From contig NZ_JAJOYR010000001.1 of assembly GCF_021202945.1 (NCBI RefSeq), positions 2,213,543 through 2,277,542 of the forward strand: a DNA stretch of 64,000 bases, in the 5' to 3' direction. Below the pieces are notes generated by a model, which was not told where the DNA came from, made no database searches, and saw nothing but the letters and a program-made list of their open reading frames with translations. Each line of letters opens with the position of its first letter. Position 1 is the first letter of the stretch. Below, in pieces: positions 1 through 8,252 of this stretch. A program made the position numbers and the translations under genes. The stretch is from Stenotrophomonas sp. SY1 (GTDB lineage: Bacteria; Pseudomonadota; Gammaproteobacteria; Xanthomonadales; Xanthomonadaceae).

Positions 1-1
1 C

Positions 2-181
2 GTGGTCATGGTCGATGAACACGAAGCTGGGCAGCCGCTGAGTTTCGAGCAGGTGCAGCCGCAGATCAGCGACTACCTCGAATTGCAGGTGCGTCAGCGC
101 GATATCCAGCATTACCTGCAGGAGCTGCGCGAGCGTTACCCGGTACGTGGCCTGGATGAAATCGAAGCCCAGGCCGAATGA
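2..181 (+). CDS. Peptidyl-prolyl cis-trans isomerase, PpiC/NifM type (C-terminal fragment)
   Basis: Only the last 59 codons lie in the window; the frame is open from base 2 to the TGA at 179-181. The visible end (LSFEQVQPQISDYL, then QHYLQELRERYPVRG) resembles the C-terminal helix of parvulin-type isomerases of the NifM/PpiC group. Such genes follow narGHJI in pseudomonads and relatives, so this is probably the end of a nitrate reductase operon. The narK start codon lies 25 bases downstream. The family call rests on the short tail plus context; the catalytic rotamase domain is outside the window. Confidence 0.6.
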   Translation: MVMVDEHEAGQPLSFEQVQPQISDYLELQVRQRDIQHYLQELRERYPVRGLDEIEAQAE

Positions 182-206
182 TTGAAACACCTTTGAAGGA
201 GTGGCG

Positions 207-1535
207 ATGAGCCAGAGTCTGCAATCGGTCAGCAGTGGCCAACAGCAGCGTGCGCTGTGGTTGAGCACGTTCGCCTTCACCATCTGTTTTGCCGTCTGGA
301 TGATCTTCTCGATCATCGGCATCCAAATCAGCCAGCAACTGGGCTTGAACGACACCCAGTTCGGCCTGCTGATTGCCACCCCGGTGCTGACCGGCTCGCT
401 GAGCCGTGTGTTCCTGGGCATCTGGTCCGACCAGTTTGGTGGCCGCAAGATCTTCACCTTCGTGATGCTGTGCGGTGCGGTGGCGACCTGGATGCTCACC
501 TACGCGCATACCTATCCGCAGTTCCTGTTCGGGGCGCTGTGCGTGGGTATTGCCGGTGGCAGCTTCTCGGTGGGCGTGGCCTATGTCTCCAAGTGGTTCC
601 CGACTGAAAAGCAGGGCACCGCGCTGGGTATCTTCGGCGCCGGCAACATCGGCTCTGCGCTGACCAAGCTGCTCGCACCGATGATCATGGTGGCTGCCGG
701 CTGGACCATGGTGGCCAAGGTGTGGGCGGTAGGGCTGGCCATCACCGCCATCCTGTTCTTCCTGTTCAGCAAGGAAGACCCGCAACTGGAAAAGCGCCGT
801 CGCGAAGGCGTCAAGCCGGTGCCGTTCGCCGAGCAGATGGCACCGCTGAAGAACCTGCAGGTGTGGCGTTTCTCGCTGTACTACTTCTTCGTGTTTGGCG
901 GATTTGTCGCACTGGCGCTGTGGCTGCCGCGCTACCTGATCGGCGCCTATGGCATGGACGTGGCCACCGCTGGTGTGCTGGCCGCCTGCTATTCGATTCC
1001 GGCCAGCCTGTTCCGCGTGGTCGGCGGCTGGATGTCAGACCGCTACGGCGCGCGCCGGGTGATGTACTGGACCTTCAGCGTATCGGTCCTGTGCACTTTC
1101 CTGCTGGCGTACCCGGATACCGAGTACGTGGTCAAGGGCATCCACGGCGAGCTGCGCTTCCACCTGGCCATCGGCGTGACGATGTTCACCGTGCTGGTGT
1201 TCGTGCTGGGCTTCTTCATGTCGCTGGGCAAGGCCGCCGTGTACAAGCACATCCCGGTGTACTACCCGCAGCATGTGGGCGCAGTCGGCGGCGTGGTGGG
1301 CATGATCGGCGGCCTGGGCGGCTTCATCCTGCCCATCGCCTTCGGTGCGCTCAACGACGTGGTCGGCATCTGGAGCAGCTGCTTCATGCTGCTGTTCGTG
1401 GTGGCCGCCTCGGCCCTGGCGTGGATGCACTTTGCCATCCGCCGCATGGAGCGCAGGCAGTTTCCGCAGCTGGACAAGCAGACCGACCTGCCCGAAGCGA
1501 TCGATGCGGCAGCGGCCGAACGCAAGCACGCTTGA
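207..1535 (+). CDS. narK: Nitrate/nitrite MFS transporter NarK
   Basis: This is a 442-residue major facilitator protein with about 12 hydrophobic segments, moving nitrate in and/or nitrite out across the inner membrane. The motif GIWSDQFGGRK (loop 2-3) is the MFS signature. The glycine-rich segments GIAGGSFSVG and GGVVGMIGGLGGF match the nitrate signature regions of the NarK/NasA family. The ATG at 207 is preferred to the GTG at 201 because AAGGAG (196-201) is properly spaced only for 207. It lies between a nar-type isomerase and an FNR regulator, which supports a role in nitrate respiration. Type 1 and type 2 NarK cannot be separated safely by eye. Confidence 0.92.
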   Translation: MSQSLQSVSSGQQQRALWLSTFAFTICFAVWMIFSIIGIQISQQLGLNDTQFGLLIATPVLTGSLSRVFLGIWSDQFGGRKIFTFVMLCGAVATWMLTYAHTYPQFLFGALCVGIAGGSFSVGVAYVSKWFPTEKQGTALGIFGAGNIGSALTKLLAPMIMVAAGWTMVAKVWAVGLAITAILFFLFSKEDPQLEKRRREGVKPVPFAEQMAPLKNLQVWRFSLYYFFVFGGFVALALWLPRYLIGAYGMDVATAGVLAACYSIPASLFRVVGGWMSDRYGARRVMYWTFSVSVLCTFLLAYPDTEYVVKGIHGELRFHLAIGVTMFTVLVFVLGFFMSLGKAAVYKHIPVYYPQHVGAVGGVVGMIGGLGGFILPIAFGALNDVVGIWSSCFMLLFVVAASALAWMHFAIRRMERRQFPQLDKQTDLPEAIDAAAAERKHA

Positions 1536-1545
1536 TCAAGATCAG
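1532..1545 (+). promoter_or_regulatory. Candidate FNR/ANR box (TTGAT-N4-ATCAG)
   Basis: The sequence TTGATCAAGATCAG matches the FNR consensus TTGAT-N4-ATCAA at nine of ten half-site positions. It overlaps the narK stop codon and ends 34 bases before the HemN-like start. An FNR-type gene lies directly downstream, which makes oxygen control plausible. No clear -10 hexamer fits between the box and the next start, so it could also be a chance match. Confidence 0.45.
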
Positions 1546-1579
1546 GGCGCAGGCAAGGCATCGGCGCGAGGATACGGAC

Positions 1580-2794
1580 ATGTCAGTCGAAGCCCTTCCT
1601 ACCGTGATGGCCGCAACACGTGCAAACGTGTTGCGGCAGCCGTACCCGGTGTTGTTCCCGCCGGCCGAACACTTCAGCGCAGGGTTCGGCGAAGCCGGCT
1701 GGCGGGCGGCGATGCTGGCCAGCAATGAGCATCTGATCCCGCGTGTGCTGACCCTGGGATTCAAGGCCGCGCCGGAATCGCAGCGGATTGATCCGGGCGC
1801 CTATCTGGCAGCCCTGCTGTCGGCACTGCAGCTGCAGGCCGCTGGCCTGGCCGAAGACCGCGAAGTGGTGGCGATGGTCCTGCAACTGGGGCTTGCCGAG
1901 CAGTTGCCGCCTACAATGGTCGGGCAGTTGCTTGATGCGGTACCGGCACGCCTGCGTACGGTGGCCCGGCCGCAGGTGGAGGTACGCGTGGACGCGGGCA
2001 GCAGGTTGCAGCCGGCGGCGTTGCGTGAAGTGGGTTGTACCCGTTTGACCGTGCTTGACCGTGCCAACGCTGACGGCCCGGCCATGCTGGCCGCTGCACA
2101 ACAGGTGGGCTTCACCGCGTGCTATTACCAGTTGCGGGTACCGTCGATGGCGGACCCGGCATTCGTGGATCGGTTTCGGCAGGTGCTTGCCTGCGCGCCG
2201 GAGCGCATCGTACTGCCCACACCGGACGTCCTGCCGGCCGACCCGGATGCCGATGCCTGGTGGCAGGCGTGGCAGGAAGTACGTGCCGCCGGCTACCAAG
2301 CGCTGGGCGGAGACCACTATCAACGCGGTGACCTGGCCATGCCGGCAAGGCCGGGGGATGGCATGCGCCACTGCGACATGGCTGCGGTGCCCCGGCGCGA
2401 GCGGTGCGATTTCATCGGCATCGGGCTTGGCGCGCGCAGCCAGATCGGCGATGTGTACTGCTGCCTGGAGCAGGACATGGCACGCTGGCAGGCCCGATTG
2501 AGCGCGGGTCATTCCGGCGTGGCTTCCGGGCTGATCCTCTCCGAGCGCGAGTGTCTGGGCGATGAAGTGGTGCAGAGCATCGCCTGCGATCATGCATTGG
2601 ACGTTGCGGCCTTCGAATGGCGCAACGCGCTGCCGTTCCGGGAATGCTTCAGCAGCGCGATGAACTCCCTGCAGCCACTGCTCGAGAGCGGGTGGTTGCA
2701 TTGGGACAACGGCGTCCTGCGCCTGCAACACGAAGGGGAATTGTTGTGGCGTATGATCGCCGCGTGCTTCCGTTCCGTGGATACCACTGCATAA
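1580..2794 (+). CDS. HemN-like protein lacking the radical-SAM cysteine motif
   Basis: The 404-residue product aligns with oxygen-independent coproporphyrinogen III oxidase (HemN) at both ends: YPVLFPPAEHFSAGFGE near residue 22, AGYQALGGDHYQRGDLAMP near residue 240, and CDFIGIGLGARSQIGD near residue 275. The CxxxCxxC cluster motif that should follow the N-terminal block is absent. That part reads LASNEHLIPRVLTLGFKAAP instead, so S-adenosylmethionine/Fe-S chemistry is unlikely as in true HemN. The start is an ATG after GCGAGGA. The frame is also open back through narK, but that part is a shadow. It sits between narK and fnr and may have a heme-binding, chaperone or regulatory role; this is an inference. 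Confidence 0.8.
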   Translation: MSVEALPTVMAATRANVLRQPYPVLFPPAEHFSAGFGEAGWRAAMLASNEHLIPRVLTLGFKAAPESQRIDPGAYLAALLSALQLQAAGLAEDREVVAMVLQLGLAEQLPPTMVGQLLDAVPARLRTVARPQVEVRVDAGSRLQPAALREVGCTRLTVLDRANADGPAMLAAAQQVGFTACYYQLRVPSMADPAFVDRFRQVLACAPERIVLPTPDVLPADPDADAWWQAWQEVRAAGYQALGGDHYQRGDLAMPARPGDGMRHCDMAAVPRRERCDFIGIGLGARSQIGDVYCCLEQDMARWQARLSAGHSGVASGLILSERECLGDEVVQSIACDHALDVAAFEWRNALPFRECFSSAMNSLQPLLESGWLHWDNGVLRLQHEGELLWRMIAACFRSVDTTA

Positions 2795-2801
2795 TCCAGC
2801 A

Positions 2802-3575
2802 ATGATGTCCGCTTCCCAGCCCCCGCGCGGCTCCGCCGCCGACACACCCAACCCCGCCGCCGCCAACGATGGCGACGAACTGCATTTCTGCAGCACCTGC
2901 GCCTTCTCCGATGCCTGCATGTCGCAGGGTTACGACAAGACCGCGCTGGGCGAACTGCATGTGCTGGTGGATCACATTGGCCCCTTCCATGAAGGCGACT
3001 ACATCTTCCGCGCCGGCGAGCCGTTCGATGCGATTGCCGCCGTGCGTGCGGGCATGGTCAAGACCTTTGTCGATGACAGCCTGGGCAACGAGCAGGTGCT
3101 CGGTTTCGCGCTGCCCGGCGAGGTCATCGGCCTGAACGCCATCCACGGTTCGCGTTACCCCTGCAACGCGGTGGCGCTGGACACGGTGCATCTGTGCCGT
3201 ATTTCCTTCCCCAAGATCAGCCTGCTGGCCACGCGCATGCCCGGTTTGCAGGCCAAGCTGTTCAGCCTGCTCAGTGCCGAGATCGGCAAGGCCGCGCTGC
3301 TGTCGGCCAATTACCGGACTGAAGAACGCATGGCCGCGTTCCTGCTGGACATCTCCAACCGCTATGCGCGAAGGGGCTTCTCGGCAACGCGTTTCAACCT
3401 GACCATGACCCGCACCGAGATCGCCAATTACCTGCGCATGGCGCCGGAAACGGCCAGCCGCGTGCTGCGGCGGCTCAGTGATGACGGGGTTATTGCGGTC
3501 AAACAACGAGAAATCATTTTGCTCGACCCCGAGCGGCTGGCACAAATGGCAGCGGTCGACGATCCGTCGACCTGA
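2802..3575 (+). CDS. fnr: FNR/ANR-type Crp-family transcriptional regulator
   Basis: This is a 257-residue oxygen-sensing regulator. The N-terminal cysteines C30, C33 and C39 (CxxC-x5-C), together with C132 in HLCRI, match the four [4Fe-4S] ligands of E. coli FNR. A cyclic-nucleotide-binding-like fold follows (residues about 55-160). A helix-turn-helix lies near residues 200-230, with the FNR-type recognition residues ETASR. It is expected to activate anaerobic genes such as nar and narK from TTGAT-N4-ATCAA boxes. The start lies 8 bases after the HemN-like gene; ATG codons at 2802 and 2805 cannot be told apart. The symbol fnr is used in the family sense. Confidence 0.9.
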   Translation: MMSASQPPRGSAADTPNPAAANDGDELHFCSTCAFSDACMSQGYDKTALGELHVLVDHIGPFHEGDYIFRAGEPFDAIAAVRAGMVKTFVDDSLGNEQVLGFALPGEVIGLNAIHGSRYPCNAVALDTVHLCRISFPKISLLATRMPGLQAKLFSLLSAEIGKAALLSANYRTEERMAAFLLDISNRYARRGFSATRFNLTMTRTEIANYLRMAPETASRVLRRLSDDGVIAVKQREIILLDPERLAQMAAVDDPST

Positions 3576-3597
3576 CCCGAACCCACTGGAACCGACC

Positions 3598-4341
3598 ATG
3601 CGTAGACCCTGGATAGTGCTGCTGTTGCTGTGGGTTGCAGGTAGCTCGGCAGCGGCGGACCTGACCGTCTCGGCCGCTTCCAGCTTGACCGAGAGCTTCC
3701 GCGAAATCGCCGCCGCCTATGAAAAGGCGCATCCGGGCACGCATGTGGACCTGAACTTCGCCGCCTCCGGGGTGTTGCTGCAGCAGATTGCCCGTGGCGC
3801 GCCGGTGGACGTATTTGCCTCGGCCGACGAGGAAACCATGGACAAGGCTGCGGGGCAGGGCCTGTTGAGCGATGGCAGCAGGCAGGTGTTCGCTTCCAAC
3901 AGCCTTTGGGTAGTCGTTCCGCCGCAGGTGCGGCAGCGGCCGGCATCGCTGGCCGACCTGGCCAAGCCTGCGGTGCAGCGAGTCGCCATTGGCAATCCCG
4001 ACAGCGTGCCGGTTGGCCGCTATGCACGTGGCGCCCTGCAGCAGGCCGGGCTGTGGACCGCAGTGCAGGCCAAGACCATCAGCACCCAGAACGTGCGGCA
4101 GTCGCTGGACTACGTCGCACGCGGCGAAGTGGACGCAGGCTTCGTCTACGCCACCGATGCGCAGGCCATGCCGGACCGCGTGCAGCGCGCATTCCAGGTG
4201 CCGGTTGCCAGTGGCATCCATTATCCGCTGGCGCTGGTGAAAGGCAGTGCCAATGCTGTCCAGGCGCGTGGTTTCATCGCCTTCGTGCGCTCGGCCGAAG
4301 GCCAGGCCATCCTGCGCCGGCACGGGTTTGGCAGCCCCTGA
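3598..4341 (+). CDS. modA: Molybdate ABC transporter periplasmic binding protein ModA
   Basis: The 247-residue product has a clear signal peptide (MRRPWIVLLLLWVAGSSAAA). It then has the ModA hallmark ADLTVSAASSLTESF, FAASGVLLQQIARGAPVDVFASAD, and GNPDSVPVGRYA. It captures molybdate in the periplasm for ModB/ModC. The ATG at 3598 is chosen because the signal peptide begins there; the longer open frame overlaps fnr. Molybdate supply is needed for the molybdenum cofactor of NarG, which explains the position beside nitrate genes. The ModB start codon is 3 bases beyond the stop, so the three mod genes form one operon. Confidence 0.95.
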   Translation: MRRPWIVLLLLWVAGSSAAADLTVSAASSLTESFREIAAAYEKAHPGTHVDLNFAASGVLLQQIARGAPVDVFASADEETMDKAAGQGLLSDGSRQVFASNSLWVVVPPQVRQRPASLADLAKPAVQRVAIGNPDSVPVGRYARGALQQAGLWTAVQAKTISTQNVRQSLDYVARGEVDAGFVYATDAQAMPDRVQRAFQVPVASGIHYPLALVKGSANAVQARGFIAFVRSAEGQAILRRHGFGSP

Positions 4342-4344
4342 TCG

Positions 4345-5019
4345 ATGGACCTGGATTGGGGCGCGTTGTGGTTGTCACTGAAGGTCGCCGGCTGGGCGAC
4401 CGCGATCAATCTGGTGGTGGGCGTAGCCTTGGGCGCATTGCTGGCCCGGCGTCGTTTTCCCGGCCGTGAATTGCTGGACACGCTGTTGACCCTGCCGATG
4501 GTGCTGCCGCCCACGGTGCTGGGCTATTACCTGCTGGTGCTGATCGGTCGCAACGGGCCGTTGGGCGCGTGGCTGCAGGAGAGTTTCGGCATCAACCTGG
4601 TGTTCACCTGGCAGGCCGCTGTCATCGCCGCGGCGATTGCCTCGTTGCCATTGGTGTTCAAGCCGGCCCGGGCTGCGTTCGAGGGCGTGGACAGCCAACT
4701 GGAGCAGGCCGCGCGCACGCTCGGGGTATCCGAGACCGCATTGTTCTTCCGGGTGACCCTGCCGCTGGCGTGGCGAGGCATCCTGGCAGGCCTGTTGTTG
4801 GCCTTCGCGCGTGCGATGGGCGAGTTCGGCGCCACCATCATGGTTGCCGGGAGCATTCCCGGGCGTACCCAGACGCTTTCCATCGCCATCTACGAAGCCG
4901 TGCAGGCCGGCAATGACGGTCGCGCCAATGCGCTGGTGGTGCTGTCCTCGGTGGTCTGCATCAGCATCCTGCTGCTGGCCGCGCGTCTGGTGCAGCGGCA
5001 GGAACGGAGGGCTGCGTGA
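4345..5019 (+). CDS. modB: Molybdate ABC transporter permease ModB
   Basis: This 224-residue inner-membrane permease has about five or six hydrophobic segments. The EAA loop region (EQAARTLGVSETALFFRVTLPLAWRGILAG), followed by FARAMGEFGATIMVAG, is typical of ModB/CysTW-type permeases. It starts 3 bases after modA and its TGA overlaps the first base of the modC ATG, which indicates translational coupling. Length is normal for ModB. Confidence 0.95.
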   Translation: MDLDWGALWLSLKVAGWATAINLVVGVALGALLARRRFPGRELLDTLLTLPMVLPPTVLGYYLLVLIGRNGPLGAWLQESFGINLVFTWQAAVIAAAIASLPLVFKPARAAFEGVDSQLEQAARTLGVSETALFFRVTLPLAWRGILAGLLLAFARAMGEFGATIMVAGSIPGRTQTLSIAIYEAVQAGNDGRANALVVLSSVVCISILLLAARLVQRQERRAA

Positions 5020-5684
5020 TGTGGCTGGAACTGGACATCTTGCGCCAGCTGCACGCTGCTGACCAGCATTTCCACCTGCAGATCGCATTGCGTTGCACGC
5101 AACAGCATGTGGTGCTGTTCGGCCCATCCGGTGCCGGCAAGAGTCTGACCCTGCGCGCCATTGCAGGCCTGCTGCAACCGGATGCGGGACACATCCGCCT
5201 GCATGGCCGCACGTTGTATGACGGCAAGGCCGGCATCAATCTGCCGCCGCAGCAGCGCCGCGTGGGTTACGTGTTCCAGGACTACGCGTTGTTCCCGCAC
5301 CTGACCGTGCGACAGAACGTGGCCTTTGCACTGCATCGCGGCTGGCTGAACCCGCTGCGCGGCAAACGGCACGGGCAGGTGGAGCATTGGCTGCAGGCGC
5401 TGCGCATCGACCACCTGGGCGACATGTACCCGCAGCAGATATCCGGTGGCCAACGCCAACGCACCGCGCTGGCGCGTGCGTTGGTGACCCAGCCACAGGT
5501 GCTGCTGCTGGATGAACCCTTTGCCGCGCTGGACCACGATCTGCGCAAGCACCTGCGCCAGGAACTGGAAGCGGTGCTGGATGCCTCGGGTATTCCGTTG
5601 CTGCTGATCACCCACGACCCCGAGGATGTGACCATGTTCGGTCAGCAGGTGGTGCATCTGGCGCAGGGAACCGTCTGCGTCTGA
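5019..5684 (+). CDS. modC: Molybdate ABC transporter ATP-binding protein ModC, short form
   Basis: The product has a Walker A motif (GPSGAGKS), Q-loop (VFQDYALFPHLTV), signature (ISGGQRQRTALARAL), Walker B (VLLLDEPFAALD) and switch histidine (LITHDPED). At 221 residues it ends right after the ATPase core and has no C-terminal Mop/TOBE molybdate-binding domain; common ModC proteins are about 350 residues. The ATG at 5019 overlaps the modB stop by one base and follows GGAACGGAGG. Operon context leaves little doubt about the substrate, although short ModC-like ATPases are less well studied. Confidence 0.88.
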   Translation: MWLELDILRQLHAADQHFHLQIALRCTQQHVVLFGPSGAGKSLTLRAIAGLLQPDAGHIRLHGRTLYDGKAGINLPPQQRRVGYVFQDYALFPHLTVRQNVAFALHRGWLNPLRGKRHGQVEHWLQALRIDHLGDMYPQQISGGQRQRTALARALVTQPQVLLLDEPFAALDHDLRKHLRQELEAVLDASGIPLLLITHDPEDVTMFGQQVVHLAQGTVCV

Positions 5685-5795
5685 GGCAGTGCCCATTCAA
5701 GGTTGTGCGCGGATGCGGACGCGCGGAGTACCTGCGCTTAACGGTGCCGGACCGATAGTGCGCCTGCGACGCACCGGTCGCATTGGAGGCACGGC

Positions 5796-5957
5796 ATGAG
5801 CATCAGTACGCACCGCAACGCACGCGCGATTATCAACGATCCGGACAGAAACCGGCCATGGCGGCATGCCGGCCCGGACCGCCCTGACGACGCGCCCGGC
5901 AAGCAGGCGCCGCAGCGTGAACGGCCACAGCGTCACGAGGACGAAGAGGAAGAGTAG
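5796..5957 (+). CDS. Small hypothetical protein with acidic tail
   Basis: A 53-codon frame starts at an ATG preceded by GGAGG (5785-5789). It encodes a hydrophilic, Arg/Pro-rich peptide that starts MSISTHRNARAIINDPD and ends in the acidic run EDEEEE. There is no signal peptide or membrane segment. I do not recognise the family. The good ribosome site and the following hairpin support a real gene; the small size leaves doubt. Confidence 0.5.
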   Translation: MSISTHRNARAIINDPDRNRPWRHAGPDRPDDAPGKQAPQRERPQRHEDEEEE

Positions 5958-5987
5958 TCAGGCATTGGCCGGCACATTCAGGCACAC

Positions 5988-6016
5988 CGGCCCGCGTACT
6001 GGATCCATGCGGGCCG
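5988..6016. terminator. Possible hairpin terminator
   Basis: CGGCCCGC (5988-5995) and GCGGGCCG (6009-6016) form a perfect 8-bp stem with a 13-base loop, 30 bases after the small gene at 5796-5957. No T-tract follows. Confidence 0.35.
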
Positions 6017-6107
6017 TCGGCACGCGCCGTAGCGGCAGCTGCCGGCTTGTGCGGTCAACGGCGGCTGGATGCCCGGCCGCTCAACGGCCAGCAGTCAGCG
6101 CTGTCAG

Positions 6108-6500
<393 letters not shown>

Positions 6501-6502
6501 TC

Positions 6503-6784
6503 ATGAGCAAGACCGCCCCGCGTGTACTTACCGAACAGGCGGCCATTGAACGGCTGAAGGACCTGCAAGCCGCACTCGATTCGGAAATCGTGATCGAAGT
6601 GCATCTGCATGACGGCACTACGTTGACCGGTACCGTGGTCGAGCGTCCGGCGATACTGCAATTCATCGATGCGCACGGCAATGAGGGCACCAACGGCGTG
6701 CTTCCATTGGATGTCGGTGACACGCATGTCCATATGATCTGGCTCGATGAAGTCGATCGTTTCATACGCCTTGGCACCTGCTGA
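6503..6784 (+). CDS. DUF3247 (Sm-like fold) family protein
   Basis: The 93-residue product has a helical N-terminus and then VIEVHLHDGTTLTGTVVERPAI and VLPLDVGDTHVHMIWLDEVDRF. The VxLHDGTxLxGxV strand pattern is Sm-like and fits DUF3247, a family known mainly from Xanthomonas and Stenotrophomonas. The ATG follows GGAG. The cellular role is not known; an RNA-binding-like fold does not prove RNA binding. Its presence supports a Xanthomonadaceae origin. Confidence 0.75.
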   Translation: MSKTAPRVLTEQAAIERLKDLQAALDSEIVIEVHLHDGTTLTGTVVERPAILQFIDAHGNEGTNGVLPLDVGDTHVHMIWLDEVDRFIRLGTC

Positions 6785-6836
6785 ATGTCGCCCAGCAGTC
6801 AAGCGAATTCGTGCGCGCTGATCGTCAGCGTCATCA

Positions 6837-6871
6837 CGAACATTTGACAGTCGCAACGGTCAAAATGTTCG
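6837..6871. promoter_or_regulatory. Inverted repeat upstream of the fimbrial operon
   Basis: CGAACATTTGAC (6837-6848) and GTCAAAATGTTCG (6859-6871) form a near-perfect inverted repeat (one extra A) around a 10-base spacer, 62 bases before the pilin start. It contains TTGACA (6844-6849), a possible -35 element, but no convincing -10. It may be an operator for the fimbrial operon or a hairpin ending the DUF3247 transcript. Confidence 0.45.
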
Positions 6872-6933
6872 CGCTCAATCCACACTTACGAGCAGAGGAT
6901 GACAATGGAAAAGGACGGTTGGGGGCGCAATTC

Positions 6934-7452
6934 ATGAAGCAAGGTTCGATCAGGTTTTGTCTGGCAGTTTCCACCGTGCTCGCCGCAGCATGGCCATTCG
7001 TGAGCATGGCCCAGCAGACCGATACCGCGCAGTTCCAGGTCAAGATCGTCATTCTGGAATCCTGCAACATCACCACGAGCGCAGCCTCGGACGTTGACTT
7101 CCTTACGCATCTGCGCGGTGCCGACGCACCGGTGGATGCCTCGGGCACACTGACGATCAACTGCACCCTGGACACGCCGTACAACGTCGGACTGAACGCG
7201 GGTTTGAGTTCCACCTCGCCAACGCCGTCGGCGGACAATCGCCGGATGACCAACGGCACCGCATTCGTGCCCTATGGGCTCTACCGCGATGCGGCCAGGC
7301 AACTGCTCTGGGGCGAGACGATCGGCACCGAAACGCTTTCCGGCGTGGGTACCGCCGCTGACGTGGATGTGCCGGTGTATGGGCGGGTGCCTTCCACGGA
7401 CTATCCGCCGGGAACCTATACGGACACCGTGGTCGCCACGGTCACCTACTGA
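6934..7452 (+). CDS. Spore coat U domain pilin-like protein (fimbrial subunit)
   Basis: This 172-residue secreted protein has a signal peptide ending near residue 26 (VSMA|QQ). A spore coat U (SCPU) beta-sandwich follows, with FQVKIVILESCNI, the GTLTINCTLDTPYNVGLNAG core, LYRDAARQLLWGET, and the C-terminal YPPGTYTDTVVATVTY. SCPU proteins are subunits of a class of chaperone-usher fimbriae that promote adhesion and biofilm. It starts the operon that continues with chaperone, usher and tip protein. The ATG at 6934 is chosen because the signal peptide starts there. Confidence 0.88.
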   Translation: MKQGSIRFCLAVSTVLAAAWPFVSMAQQTDTAQFQVKIVILESCNITTSAASDVDFLTHLRGADAPVDASGTLTINCTLDTPYNVGLNAGLSSTSPTPSADNRRMTNGTAFVPYGLYRDAARQLLWGETIGTETLSGVGTAADVDVPVYGRVPSTDYPPGTYTDTVVATVTY

Positions 7453-7454
7453 CG

Positions 7455-8252
7455 GTGGCCGGTTGCAGCGAGGTTCACGCGAAGGCGCGACGACGCGCTT
7501 CGCCGATCCGGCGTGGCTGGCTGCTGGCTGCGCTGTTGTTCGCGCAGGCCTTCAGTGCGGTCCAGGCCGGCGACTTGCAGGTGGCCCCGGTGTCGCTGGA
7601 GTTCCCGGCTGGCTCACAGGCCGAAGGCTTGTGGCTGGAGAACACCGGGGTGGCGCCGTTGTACGCGCAGCTGCGCGTATTCCGCTGGTCACAGGCCGGT
7701 GGCGAAGAGCAGTTGCAGCCCGCCGAAGATCTGCTTTCCAGCCCGCCCATCGTTTCCATCGCGCCTGGCGCCAAGCAGTACGTGCGGCTGGTGCGTACCG
7801 ACGGCCGCGCCTCGGCTCAGGAGTTGAGCTACCGGGTGCTCGTGGATGAGTTGCCGGCGCCGGATGCCAAACCGGCGCAAGGGCTTCGGTTCCTGCTGCG
7901 TTACTCCATTCCGGTGTTTGTGCTGCCAGCCGGCGTGGCACCGCGCAATGCAGCTACCGGACCAACGCAGGCCGATCTGTCGCTGGTGTCCGCCTCGGTG
8001 GAGGAGCGTGCAGGCCAGACCTGGCTGACGGTGCGCAACCAGGGCCGTCAGCGGTTACGTCTGCGCGAGCTTTTGCTGGTTGATCCGCAAGGCGCGCAGA
8101 CCGCGCTGGTTCCCGGATTGCTGGGCTATGTATTGAACGGAGGACAGATGCAGTGGCCGCTGAAGGTGAGTGCAGCGGCAGTGCGGAACGGAACATTGAA
8201 GGCCAGATTCAACGATGACCCGGAAGCGCGAAACCTGCCGATGGCGCGCTAG
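7455..8252 (+). CDS. Periplasmic fimbrial chaperone (PapD-like)
   Basis: The 265-residue product has a signal peptide (about residues 1-38, ending AVQAG) and a PapD-type first domain: LQVAPVSLEFPAGSQAEGLWLENTG, then PPIVSIAPGAKQYVRLVR, where the conserved Arg/Lys of the subunit-binding cleft are expected. The short second domain ends near ARFNDDPEAR. It folds SCPU subunits and delivers them to the usher. It starts with GTG two bases after the pilin stop with no clear ribosome site, so translation is probably coupled. Its 3' end overlaps the usher start by 38 bases. Confidence 0.88.
   Translation: MAGCSEVHAKARRRASPIRRGWLLAALLFAQAFSAVQAGDLQVAPVSLEFPAGSQAEGLWLENTGVAPLYAQLRVFRWSQAGGEEQLQPAEDLLSSPPIVSIAPGAKQYVRLVRTDGRASAQELSYRVLVDELPAPDAKPAQGLRFLLRYSIPVFVLPAGVAPRNAATGPTQADLSLVSASVEERAGQTWLTVRNQGRQRLRLRELLLVDPQGAQTALVPGLLGYVLNGGQMQWPLKVSAAAVRNGTLKARFNDDPEARNLPMAR

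Noticed and set aside
722..1579. N-terminal extension of the HemN-like frame through narK
   Set aside because: It is the third-frame shadow of narK; the HemN-like protein starts at the ATG at 1580 with its own ribosome site.
6837..6871. FNR box upstream of the fimbrial operon
   Set aside because: The arms are TTGAC and GTCAA with 10 bases between, not the N4 spacing of FNR sites.
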